From Cryobacterium sp. Y11 (GTDB lineage: Bacteria > Actinomycetota > Actinomycetes > Actinomycetales > Microbacteriaceae): 64,000 nt of DNA. Numbering within the stretch: position 1 is the stretch's first letter; each line of letters begins with the position of its first letter. The stretch covers positions 186,001-250,000 of the forward strand of contig NZ_PJJO01000057.1 in NCBI RefSeq assembly GCF_002929535.1, in the 5' to 3' direction. Under the pieces are notes generated by a model, which saw only the letters and a program-made list of their open reading frames with translations, did not search any database and had not been told where the DNA came from. Shown here one piece after another: positions 43,361 to 51,795 of this stretch. The position numbers were made by a program, and so were the translations under genes.

Positions 43361-43696
43361 GTGTTGTCTTCTGGTTTGCCCGCCGCCCAATTGAAGTCCG
43401 ACCTGTTCAAGTCACTCGGGCATCCATTGCGCGTGCAGGTATTGGAACAGCTCGTAGCCGGTGAACGCTCGGTGGGGTCTCTCGCCGAGGCGCTCGGCTG
43501 TGAGCTGTCCAACCTGTCCCAGCAACTTGGAGTGCTGCGGCGGGCCGGCATTGTCGTGACTCGCCGCGAGGGCAACTCCATCTTCTACGCCTTGCGGGAC
43601 CAGGGAGCGGTCGAGCTACTGGCCGCCGCCAAGCGCATGGTGCTGGCCAACCTCGCCGACTCGCATGCCCTGCTCCGCCACCTAGAACAGGAATAG
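43361..43696 (+). CDS. ArsR-family regulator resembling M. tuberculosis Rv0081
   Basis: 111 residues, winged helix: LKSDLFKSLGHPLRVQVLEQLV, recognition helix CELSNLSQQLGVLRRAGIVVTRREGNSIFYAL, then LLAAAKRMVLANLADSHALLRHLEQ. The C(x)5-CxC metal box of ArsR is absent, as in Rv0081, to which the sequence (SNLSQQLGVLRRAG) is close. In M. tuberculosis that gene heads the operon homologous to the one converging here from 51.6 kb. The gene probably controls that complex in trans and itself. Confidence 0.85.
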   Translation: MLSSGLPAAQLKSDLFKSLGHPLRVQVLEQLVAGERSVGSLAEALGCELSNLSQQLGVLRRAGIVVTRREGNSIFYALRDQGAVELLAAAKRMVLANLADSHALLRHLEQE

Positions 43697-43871
43697 CGCC
43701 CGCCTGTTGCCGGTGGGCTGCCGAACTTTATAGCCATGGCAATGTCCACTCGGTAGTCGAGCTCGTCGAGACACGATCAGCGGATGCTGGTGCGGCGGGA
43801 CCTCGCCAGTCGCTTCTCTCGACGGGTGAGGCCCCGTCTAGTCCTTGCGCATGTTTGGGCTAGCCCCCCGG

Positions 43872-43920
43872 CGCGGGAGCTACGCCGGTACGCGGGAGCT
43901 ACGCCGGTACGCGGGAGCTA
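43872..43920. repeat. 19-bp tandem repeat, 2.6 copies
   Basis: Unit CGCGGGAGCTACGCCGGTA at 43872-43890 and 43891-43909, then a partial copy to 43920. Further inverted CGCGGGAG/CTCCCGCG relatives follow to ~44015, including an 18-bp match to the repeat region near 2.75 kb. Confidence 0.85.
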
Positions 43921-44160
43921 TGGCGTGGCCAGAACCCCCGCGTACCGCGTCGCGCGGGAGCTGCGCCGCTGCGCGGGAGTTGGGCTTCCCGCGTAGCGGC
44001 GTAACTCCCACGCGGCGTGACGTGGTGGCCACTGACACGCCGCCGCGCTCGGAACAGAGCCATTCCGCCAACGTATTAGGCCGCTTGTGCCCTAGAAAGG
44101 CCCATCGACCACGGTGACTGTGTCTGCGAACCGCTGCCACCCCGACGGTCGAGCGTGCAA

Positions 44161-44281
44161 GACCGCCATAGACCGCCATAGACCGCCATAGACCGCCATA
44201 GACCGGTGTGACCCGGCCTCGGGATGGTTCGTATCCCGCTGGTCGAGCTTGCCGAGACCGCCATAGACCGGCGTGACCCGG
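44161..44281. repeat. 10-bp tandem repeat and duplicated GGTCGAGC/GACCGG element
   Basis: Four exact GACCGCCATA units (44161-44200) and a partial one, followed by GACCGGTGTGACCCGG. A second copy of the GACCGCCATAGACCGG.GTGACCC stretch ends at 44280 and is preceded by the imperfect palindrome GGTCGAGCTTGCCGAGACC (44241-44259). Confidence 0.85.
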
Positions 44282-44282
44282 T

Positions 44283-45884
44283 TTATAGGTCGTTGCCGGC
44301 GTAGGACAGGTTGAAACTCTTGTTGGCGAGTGGAAAGTCGGGAACGATCGTTTCTGAAAGCGCGACCGGCACTGCGGGCCAGTTCAAGAACGACGGGTCG
44401 ACGATCTTGACCCTGGCAAGCGTTCCGTCGGCGGCAAGCTCGACCCGGTGCGTTGCTGTCCCTCTCCAGGCTTCGACCAGGGCCAGCCCGGTGCCAGCCG
44501 TTGTCGGGTTCACGCTGAACGCGGTGCCGGTGTGCCCCTGCAAACGCCGCAGCAGGTCGAGCACGAGCGCGGCGGACACCTCAACTTCGCGGGCCCGCAC
44601 CGTGTACCGGGCGAGCACGTCGCCTCCGTCCTCGGTGACCACATGAAATGCTTCCCCGAGACTCACAAACGGATGCTCACGGCGGGCGTCGGTGTCGATG
44701 CCCGAGGCGCGCCCAACGTAGCCGAGCGTTCCGATCGCGATGGCGTGCGCCCGTGGCAGCCGCGCCGTGCCGGTGAAGCGGCCGCGAACGATGGCATGGC
44801 CAAGGGTAATGCTGGCCAGTTCCGCCATGGATGCCGCTATCCGGGTCAGATCGTCTGCTTTGGGCAGGGCGATGACCCTGGTGCCACCGACACACAGGGC
44901 TCCGCGGAGTAGGCGGTGCCCGGTAACGGACTTGTTGATGCGCATGAGTTGCTCGCGCAGGCCCTGGGCCTTGGCGTCGATGATGCCAAAACCTACGTCA
45001 TTGGCGAGCGAGCCGAGGTCGGTCACATGGTTGTAGAACCGTTCGAGCTCGAGGAGCAGGGCGCGCAGTAGCCGGTCTGGCTCGGAAACCTCGATGCCAG
45101 CAGCTTGTTCGACGGCCATGATAAATGCCAGGGAGTGGCCGATGGTGGTGTCACCGCTGATTTGCTCCGCGAGCAGCACGCCTTCTGCCGCGGTCTTGCC
45201 CTCGAAAACCTTCTCAACGCCGCGGTGCAGATACCACTGGCGCGCTTCCATGCGCACGATCGTTTCGCCGACTACGGAGAAACGAAAGTGGCCCGGCTCG
45301 ATGATGCCAGCGTGAATGGGGCCGACGGCGATCTCATAGACTCCGGGTCCTTCGACCGGAGCAAACGGAAACGACTCGACGTCGGGCTCGAACTCGGGCA
45401 CGACGGTATTGGCCTTTAGCATCGGATACCAGCCACGCGGCCAGTGGCCGTGGCGCACCAGGCGGTGTGGCTGCGGGTGGTTTCGCGGCTCCACACCGTA
45501 CAGGTCGCGCATTTCACGTTCGAAATTTCCAGCCGAAAACGACACCTCGGCGAGGCTGGGGATCCAGGCATCCGAGCGCGGCACGCTCACCGAGAGATCC
45601 GCGCGCCCTGTCCGGTCGAGGGGCGCAGTGGGGTCGGCCCCGACGAAAGAATAAACAATGCGAAACTGGTCCGCGTCCGCGTCCTCGTGACAGGCGACGA
45701 GGGCTAAGCGACTGCCGGCATCCAACAGTGCGCTAGCAGCCATGGCCAGGCGCGAACGGTCGACCTGTCGCAGCTCGGCGCCGTCGCCAGCGGCCAAACC
45801 GCCGTTGCTCTGGCCGCCCGCCGCCAACTCGTCGGCGGCTCGGTCTTGGGCCGTGATGTCATGGAGTCGTCGCTCGTCGCGCAT
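44283..45884 (-). CDS. HyfG/HycE-like large subunit lacking all NiFe-site cysteines
   Basis: 533 residues. N-terminal NuoC-like domain (~45-170, with FEREMRDLYG) fused to a NuoD/hydrogenase-large-subunit domain (~190-533). At the first metal motif, where hydrogenases have CxxC, it reads QISGDTTIGHS (Ser243, Thr246); at the last (DPCxxC) it reads DPSFLNWP (Ser498, Asn501), and it ends like NuoD with NKSFNLSYAGNDL. No NiFe centre can bind. Last gene of the six-gene operon; start overlaps the HyfF-like stop (ATGA). Corresponds to M. tuberculosis Rv0087 in order. Confidence 0.9.
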   Translation of the reverse strand: MRDERRLHDITAQDRAADELAAGGQSNGGLAAGDGAELRQVDRSRLAMAASALLDAGSRLALVACHEDADADQFRIVYSFVGADPTAPLDRTGRADLSVSVPRSDAWIPSLAEVSFSAGNFEREMRDLYGVEPRNHPQPHRLVRHGHWPRGWYPMLKANTVVPEFEPDVESFPFAPVEGPGVYEIAVGPIHAGIIEPGHFRFSVVGETIVRMEARQWYLHRGVEKVFEGKTAAEGVLLAEQISGDTTIGHSLAFIMAVEQAAGIEVSEPDRLLRALLLELERFYNHVTDLGSLANDVGFGIIDAKAQGLREQLMRINKSVTGHRLLRGALCVGGTRVIALPKADDLTRIAASMAELASITLGHAIVRGRFTGTARLPRAHAIAIGTLGYVGRASGIDTDARREHPFVSLGEAFHVVTEDGGDVLARYTVRAREVEVSAALVLDLLRRLQGHTGTAFSVNPTTAGTGLALVEAWRGTATHRVELAADGTLARVKIVDPSFLNWPAVPVALSETIVPDFPLANKSFNLSYAGNDL

Positions 45885-47335
45885 CAGTGTGTACCTCCAA
45901 GAACGGCTGTGGCTGCACGCAGCAGCGTGCCGACCGGTTCGGCGACGAAGGCGATCGTTGCCGTGGTCGCGAGGGCCAGGATGATGGGCAGAATCGGCCC
46001 ATGAGTGGAATAGTCCGGCGTCACGGCAACCTCCGTCGGGGGAGCACCGATGGTCATCTGCACGGTGAGGCGGGTAAAGGCGGCGAAGATCACGAGCAGC
46101 AAGACGAGGGCCGTGCCAACGACTCCACCCAGGCCTACCGACCAGCCAGCCATGATGATGCCGACCTCGGAGAAGAAGATGCTGAACGGGGGAAAGCCGA
46201 CGATCGCGGCCATGGCGATGAGCCAGGGAATGGCCAGCCCTGGCCGTCGCACGAGTAGGGCGCGTACGTCGGAAATTACTGGGGTTCCCTCGATTTTCAG
46301 GATGCGTCCGGAGATCACGAACAGGGTCGCCTTGATCAGGCCATGGCCGAGAATGTACAGCAGCACCGCGGGCAGGGCGGCCGGGCCGATGGCGACACCG
46401 ATCGCCATCAGGCCCATGTGTTCGATGCTGGAGTAAGCCAGCATCCGTTTGTAGTCGCGCTGCCGAATGAGCAAAGAGGCGGCCACGAGCAGGGAGAGCA
46501 GGCCGGCGATGCTGAGCATGGCGCGCAGAAACTCCGGACCGATCACGAGGTTGGTGATCGACTGGATGCGCAAAATGGCGTAAAGAGCGACCGAGAGCAG
46601 CACACCAGACATGAGGCCGGATACCGGCGCCGGGGCCTGACTGTGGGCATCCGGAAGCCAACTGTGCATCGGTGCCAGGCCGGCCTTGGTGGCGAAACCG
46701 AGCACGGCGAGGGCGCCGCCGGCCGTGATCAGTGCCGGGTCGAGACCGAGGTTTGCTTGACTGAGCAGCAGCCAGGACAGCGTGGGAGTGTCGGTGCCGA
46801 CGGAGGCGGCGTAGATGAAGCCGATGCCCAGCAGCGCAATAGCCACGCCGACCGAACCGAGAATGACGTACTTCCAGGCGGCTTCCAGTGAGCGACGCGT
46901 GCGGTGGTGACCGACGAGGAACGCTGTGGCAATAGTGGTGGCCTCAACGGCCGCCCACATGAGACCGATGCTATCGGCGAGAACAGCGAGGGACATAGCC
47001 GCCAAGAACAGGGCGATCAGTGCCTCGTAACTGGCGGCATCCTTGGTGCGGCTGGAGGCAGCGCTGCTGAGCCCGCCCCAGGTCGAAATGAGGCCGACGG
47101 CTCCGACGACGCTGATCATGTAGGCGGAGAGGGCGTCGGCGCGGAGCAGCCCGTCGCCACTTGCGGGCACAGCACCATTCAGCACAGCACCCACCAGTAG
47201 CAAGCCGGAGACCAGCACCGCGCTTGAGGCGGCCACACCGACAAAGCGCCGTAATGACGACGTACGCAGCAGCAGGCTGAGTCCGGCGAGAGCGACCGGG
47301 CCGACCAGGGGAATCCACAGAACTACTGACATCAA
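45884..47335 (-). CDS. HyfF-like proton-translocating subunit (NuoN/L family)
   Basis: 483 residues, about 14 membrane helices. Conserved features of antiporter-like subunits: SWLPDAHSQAPAPVSGLMSGVLL with the helix-7 Lys/His region, YSSIEHMGLMAIGVAIG, and HGLIKATLFVISGRI. Forms part of the ion-pumping arm. Translationally coupled on both sides (4-bp overlaps). Corresponds to Rv0086 in order. Confidence 0.88.
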   Translation of the reverse strand: MMSVVLWIPLVGPVALAGLSLLLRTSSLRRFVGVAASSAVLVSGLLLVGAVLNGAVPASGDGLLRADALSAYMISVVGAVGLISTWGGLSSAASSRTKDAASYEALIALFLAAMSLAVLADSIGLMWAAVEATTIATAFLVGHHRTRRSLEAAWKYVILGSVGVAIALLGIGFIYAASVGTDTPTLSWLLLSQANLGLDPALITAGGALAVLGFATKAGLAPMHSWLPDAHSQAPAPVSGLMSGVLLSVALYAILRIQSITNLVIGPEFLRAMLSIAGLLSLLVAASLLIRQRDYKRMLAYSSIEHMGLMAIGVAIGPAALPAVLLYILGHGLIKATLFVISGRILKIEGTPVISDVRALLVRRPGLAIPWLIAMAAIVGFPPFSIFFSEVGIIMAGWSVGLGGVVGTALVLLLVIFAAFTRLTVQMTIGAPPTEVAVTPDYSTHGPILPIILALATTATIAFVAEPVGTLLRAATAVLGGTH

Positions 47336-47991
47336 TCGTGCAACTCCCTCAGCTGATCGACGGCTGTGCCGCCGAACTTGGTACTCATGCGGCGCGTGAA
47401 TACGTGCAAAATGAGCACGACCAGCAGCACGTCGAGGGAGAACGCGAATTCGAGCAGAATGGGCACCCCACCGCTGGTGAGAAAGGTGACGGTGGCAATA
47501 CCGTTGTCGAGCAGCAAAAAGCCGATGAGTTGTGAGCGGGCGCGGCGCCGGCTGATCAGAAGTAGAAAGCCGATCAGCACCATGGCGAGTCCGATTGGTG
47601 CGGCATGACCGGTACTGGTGTTTCCAAGCCCGACGACGCGGCTGACGACCACGTAGCTGAGGATGGTCAGCAAAGTGACGGCGAGGAGAGCAGCGGTCGG
47701 GTTGAGTCGGGGCGACTCTTGAACGTGTTTGATTGCAGCCTTGGACTGGTGGGAGAGCACCCAGGGCAGACCGATGCCCTTGACCGAAAGGATGAGCAGC
47801 GACACCACAATGACCTCAACCTCACCCTCGGCGATGCCAATGACGGCCACGAGCGCCGCAAGCGCAATGCCTTGCAAAGCGAGCAACCGAATCGAGGCGA
47901 GCAGGGAGTGCCGCCAGACCATGAGTGCGCTGGTCAGCAAGAGGGATCCGGTGCACAGGCCGATTAGTTGGGGGTAGATGTTCTCAAACAC
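47332..47991 (-). CDS. HyfE-like membrane subunit (NuoK-related)
   Basis: 219 residues with about six to seven membrane helices: LIGLCTGSLLLTSALMVWRHSLLASIRLLALQG at the N-terminus and RSQLIGFLLLDNGIATVTFL in the second half, matching HyfE. Links HyfB/HyfF subunits to the membrane arm. ATGA overlap with the HyfF-like gene. Corresponds to Rv0085 in order. Confidence 0.83.
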   Translation of the reverse strand: MFENIYPQLIGLCTGSLLLTSALMVWRHSLLASIRLLALQGIALAALVAVIGIAEGEVEVIVVSLLILSVKGIGLPWVLSHQSKAAIKHVQESPRLNPTAALLAVTLLTILSYVVVSRVVGLGNTSTGHAAPIGLAMVLIGFLLLISRRRARSQLIGFLLLDNGIATVTFLTSGGVPILLEFAFSLDVLLVVLILHVFTRRMSTKFGGTAVDQLRELHD

Positions 47992-48000
47992 GGATGCTCC

Positions 48001-48957
48001 TCAGGCGACCAGGTAGGAGGCGGTGACGGCGAGGAAGGCGAGGGCAAACGAGCCAGCGAGCAGCTCGGGCACCTGAAACAGGCGCGCCTTAGCGAGAAAG
48101 ATCTCACCGACACTGAGCAGCACGCCCAGCAGCAACACTTTCACCGTGATGGTGACGACGCCAATCAAGAGGCCGAGCACGCTGAAGTCGGTGACGACCC
48201 CCCACGGCACGATCAGGTTACTGACCAGTCCAAGCAGGACGGCGAGTTTGAGCCAGGAGCCGACCTCGAGCCAGGCGAGGTCTCGACCGCTCGCTTCGAG
48301 CGTCATCGCCTCGTGCAGCATGGTCACCTCAAGATGGGTGCCTGGATTGTCGATGGGCAGCCTCGCGGTCTCGGCCATGATAGCGATCGACAGGGCGACG
48401 AGGGCGAGCACACTGACCGGTGAGATGATGAGCTCGGGGGAGAGCATCCGGGTTTCAACGATGGCCGACAGGGTGCTGGTTCCGGCCGGGATCGAAAACG
48501 CGTAGACCGACAGTAGTAGGGTCGGCTCAACGAGCGCCGCAACCGTCATGTGCCGGCTTGAGCCCATGCCGCCAAAGGCCGTTCCGCCGTCCAGGCCGAC
48601 GAGGGCTAGGGCGACGACACCGATCAGCATGATGGAAACGATGACGAACAGGTCGCTGGGAACCAACGTGAATCCAATGGTGCCCACCAATGGCAGCAGC
48701 ACGCAGAGTATGAGGCTGGACACGACCAGGGCGACCGGGCCGACCCGAAGCATCCAGCTACTGTCGATGCCGCGCACCGGGTTTTTCGCGAGCAGCTTGC
48801 GCAGGTCGCGCCAGGGCTGCCAGATTCCAGCTCCGGCACGGCCTTCGATTCTGGCCCGCACCTGGCGGATCACACCGATCAGCACGGGGGCGAGGAGCAC
48901 AAACAGCACGACCTGCACGAGCGCGATGACGATGGCGCTCACATCGGTGGCGTTCAT
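48001..48957 (-). CDS. HyfC-like membrane subunit (NuoH family)
   Basis: 318 residues from ATG 48957 with about eight membrane helices. The NuoH/HycD signature is clear: GVIRQVRARIEGRAGAGIWQPWRDLRKLLAKNPV and ETARLPIDNPGTHLEVTMLHEAM, where Glu residues lie in the quinone/proton channel region. Corresponds to Rv0084 in order. The 82-bp gap to the preceding gene contains short GTTCG.GTCGT direct repeats. Confidence 0.88.
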   Translation of the reverse strand: MNATDVSAIVIALVQVVLFVLLAPVLIGVIRQVRARIEGRAGAGIWQPWRDLRKLLAKNPVRGIDSSWMLRVGPVALVVSSLILCVLLPLVGTIGFTLVPSDLFVIVSIMLIGVVALALVGLDGGTAFGGMGSSRHMTVAALVEPTLLLSVYAFSIPAGTSTLSAIVETRMLSPELIISPVSVLALVALSIAIMAETARLPIDNPGTHLEVTMLHEAMTLEASGRDLAWLEVGSWLKLAVLLGLVSNLIVPWGVVTDFSVLGLLIGVVTITVKVLLLGVLLSVGEIFLAKARLFQVPELLAGSFALAFLAVTASYLVA

Positions 48958-49039
48958 CGGGCGGCCGCCGTCAGTACGCGTTGGGACAGTGCGACGAAGG
49001 CGTAGTTGTTCGCGTCGTGAGTGTTCGTGTCGTAATTGT

Positions 49040-51118
49040 TCATAGGGAGACCACAATCAGCACGATCAGCAGCGCGACAAAGGAATAGGAGAGGTAGCGG
49101 TGAATGCTGCCGTTGGCGACGTGGCGAACAACAACGCCGTAGCGCTGAAACAGGTTGAGCACCGGCCGATAGAGTCGGATTTCAATCACGTCGGAGACGG
49201 TTTGTTCGACCCGAACGCGTTCCACCAGGTAACGAGACTCCGCCACGTGGGTGACCTGAACGTCGCGCGATGGTTTGAGCACGTCGTCAAAAACTCGCAT
49301 GAGCGGCTCGGCATAGGAGGTCGCGGTGTACTGCATGCGGGGCCTCGCTCGGGATCCGCCGCCACCCCAGGGCAGGTCAACCGTGCGATGCGGATACCGA
49401 CGGGCCGAGATGATGATGGCCACCAGCACCGGGATGGCAACCAGGGCAGACAGAACGACGAGCATGATCGGGTCGAGCACCGCGCCGATGCCCGGCAGGG
49501 AGACGCCGCCGAGGCCGACCGCCTGCACGGCGCTGGCGGGATCCCGGCTGACCGTGGTGGCCACGAGGGCGGCGATCGGCCCGGGCAGTAGTCCGAGGGC
49601 GAGCACGGCGAGCGCGCCGAGAATCAGCGAGATGCGCATCAGGTACGGCACCTCGCGGGAGTCCGCGGCTTCGGGGCTGCGCGGCCGTGCGAGAAAAGCG
49701 ATGCCGTAGGCCTTCACGAAGGTGAGCAGGGCGAGGCCGGCGGTGAGCGCGATCACCGCGACTGCCAGTGGCATGGCAACGGATGCCGCGACAGAGACGA
49801 CCGCCCCGTCTTGGCGACCGCCGTGAATGAGTGACTGCAGCAGCATCCATTCGGCGACGAAACCGCTCGTGACCGGGATGGCGGCCGCGCCGAGGCTCGC
49901 GATGCCAAACGCAGCCGCTGTAACGGGCATGCGGGAGCCGAGTCCGCCGAGCCGGTCGAGGTTGCGCTCACCGGTGGCGTGAATGATGGCACCGGCGCCG
50001 AGGAACAGCGTTGATTTGAACGCGGCGTGGCTGACGGCGAGCAGCAGGGCAGCGACGAGCGCGGCATCCGCTGCCGCTGTGGCATCGTAGCCGCGCAACA
50101 GCATGCTCGCGCCGAGGCCGAGAAAGACCAGGCCCATGTTTTCGGTGGTGGAATAGGCGAGCAAAACCTTGAGGTCGCTTGAGACCGAGGCTTGCAAAAT
50201 GCCATACAGGGCTGAGGCGCCGCCGACGAGCATGATCGCGATGCCCCACCAGGCCGGGCCGTCTGGGAGCAGGCGCACGCAGACCAGCAGACCGCCGTAG
50301 ACGCCGATCTTGACCATGGCGCCACTCATCGCAGCCGAGACATGGCTGGGCGCTTCTGGCAGTACCCGGGGTACCCAGACGTGTAGTGGTACGAGTTCAG
50401 CCTTGCCGCCGAAGCCGAGCAGAAACAGTACGAATGCAACGTTTGCTGCCGCGGAGCCGGGTTCGATGGCCTGCAGGTTGATGAAGCTGGTTCCGCCGGA
50501 GGCAGCGGCGAGCACGGCGAATCCGGCGAGAATGAAAAAGAAGCTCAGTTGCGACATGGCTGAGTACCAGATTCCGGCCGAGGCGACCGAGGCGCGGCTG
50601 GCGTGATCGGCCAGCAGCAGAACGGTGGAGCCGAGGGTCATGACCTCCCAGGCCAGTAGAAACGAGACCGAGTCGGTGGCGGCGGGTACGAGCTGCATAC
50701 CAACGAGGAAGACCGGCATGGCCACCCAGGCAGTGCGGCTCGCGTCTGGACCGCGGGTCGAGCTCATTGAGTAGAGCGAGACGAGAATGCCAACGCCGGA
50801 GACGATGAGCATGAACAGGCCACCGAGACGGTCGGGCGCCAGCACGAGCGGATCCATCGGCAGTGCGATCGGTATGACCAGCCCGCCGGTGCTGCCAAGC
50901 ATCGCGGCGAGACCGGTAACGAAGCCGGTCACGGCGATGAGGGTAGAGAGGATGCCGCCGGCCCGCGACCGCACAGACGGTGCCGCCAGCAAGGCGGTCA
51001 CCACGGCCAGCGCGCCGAGGCCTAGTTGTAAGATCAGTCCCACTCCGATGCCGGTTTGCATGAGCAGGCCCGTTCCGGTCTCGGTGTGCAGCAGGAGTCC
51101 GGCTCCGATGCCGGTCAT
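49040..51118 (-). CDS. HyfB-like proton-translocating subunit (NuoL family)
   Basis: 692 residues, about 16 membrane helices. Family motifs: KAELVPLHVWVPRVLPEAPSHVSAAMSGAMVKIGVYG, with the Lys and His of the proton path, YSTTENMGLVFLGLG and HAAFKSTLFLGAGAI. Its long C-terminal amphipathic part (MQYTATSYAEPLMRVFDD) is HyfB-like. Start overlaps the NuoB-like stop by 4 bp. Corresponds to Rv0083 in order. Confidence 0.88.
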   Translation of the reverse strand: MTGIGAGLLLHTETGTGLLMQTGIGVGLILQLGLGALAVVTALLAAPSVRSRAGGILSTLIAVTGFVTGLAAMLGSTGGLVIPIALPMDPLVLAPDRLGGLFMLIVSGVGILVSLYSMSSTRGPDASRTAWVAMPVFLVGMQLVPAATDSVSFLLAWEVMTLGSTVLLLADHASRASVASAGIWYSAMSQLSFFFILAGFAVLAAASGGTSFINLQAIEPGSAAANVAFVLFLLGFGGKAELVPLHVWVPRVLPEAPSHVSAAMSGAMVKIGVYGGLLVCVRLLPDGPAWWGIAIMLVGGASALYGILQASVSSDLKVLLAYSTTENMGLVFLGLGASMLLRGYDATAAADAALVAALLLAVSHAAFKSTLFLGAGAIIHATGERNLDRLGGLGSRMPVTAAAFGIASLGAAAIPVTSGFVAEWMLLQSLIHGGRQDGAVVSVAASVAMPLAVAVIALTAGLALLTFVKAYGIAFLARPRSPEAADSREVPYLMRISLILGALAVLALGLLPGPIAALVATTVSRDPASAVQAVGLGGVSLPGIGAVLDPIMLVVLSALVAIPVLVAIIISARRYPHRTVDLPWGGGGSRARPRMQYTATSYAEPLMRVFDDVLKPSRDVQVTHVAESRYLVERVRVEQTVSDVIEIRLYRPVLNLFQRYGVVVRHVANGSIHRYLSYSFVALLIVLIVVSL

Positions 51119-51600
51119 CGGCCGGTCATCCGGCGCAGTGCCCGCACGATGTCGGCCGGTTCCGGCGGACTGCCCGGCACCTCGATATCAACGTGTACGA
51201 AGTCAGAGACGGGCCCGATGATGCCGTAGCCCTCACGAAACGGGCCGCCGTGTAGGGCGCAGTCGCCGACCGCGATCACAAACCGGGGAGTTGGGGTGGC
51301 CTCGATCGTGCGGCGCATCGGCTCGGCCATATTGCGGGTGACGCTGCCGACGATCAGCACCACGTCGGCGTGCCGGGGCGAGGGAACGAGGCGCACGCCG
51401 TAGCGCTCCACGTCGTAGACCGGGCCAAATGCGGCCGACACCTCGAGCGCGCAATCGTTGCAGCCGCCAGCGTTAATGTAGCGCACCTGCACGCTGCCGC
51501 CGAAGACTTCCGCGCCCGGAAATAGGGGCGGGGCGGTCGGGGCGGGTTCGGCAATGCGTTCGCCGTGACGAATAAGGGTGGCTAATCGAAGAAAGCTCAT
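51115..51600 (-). CDS. NuoB/HycG-like small subunit with one cluster cysteine replaced
   Basis: 161 residues from ATG 51600 (AGGA 8 bases upstream). The [4Fe-4S] site of this family needs four Cys; present are Cys47 and Cys50 (AGGCNDCALEV) and Cys114 (VGDCALHGG), but the fourth, normally in PGCPP, is Ser144 in VPGSPPEP. The cluster may be Ser-ligated, three-Fe or absent. First gene of the six-gene operon; corresponds to Rv0082 in order. Confidence 0.88.
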   Translation of the reverse strand: MSFLRLATLIRHGERIAEPAPTAPPLFPGAEVFGGSVQVRYINAGGCNDCALEVSAAFGPVYDVERYGVRLVPSPRHADVVLIVGSVTRNMAEPMRRTIEATPTPRFVIAVGDCALHGGPFREGYGIIGPVSDFVHVDIEVPGSPPEPADIVRALRRMTGR

Positions 51601-51795
51601 CGGAGTTCCTGGCAAACATGCATATTCACGAAGCTGCGGCCTTCTCTGGGGAGCGCGAAGTCGAAGGAGGAAGTACAGGCGACGGATTTTGCGGGGCGTC
51701 TGGTTGATTGCCAGGTTACCAGCGCAAATAACTTCATTACTTCTTTATATATCTATATGAAGAATTTAGCAAATAGATCGACGGATGCGAGCCGG

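Larger units (their letters stand above)
43697..44282. other. Repeat-rich intergenic region between converging genes
   Basis: 586 bp without a supported gene. Holds 19-bp and 10-bp tandem repeats and two copies of a GGTCGAGC-type palindrome. Confidence 0.7.

Noticed and set aside
44283..51600. Functional group 4 NiFe hydrogenase or formate hydrogenlyase
   Set aside because: All four NiFe-binding Cys are missing, and no formate dehydrogenase, ferredoxin-like subunit or hyp genes lie in the window.
44283..51600. Ordinary NADH dehydrogenase (complex I) operon
   Set aside because: No NuoE/F/G/I/J subunits, and the membrane subunits have HyfB/C/E/F features and order.
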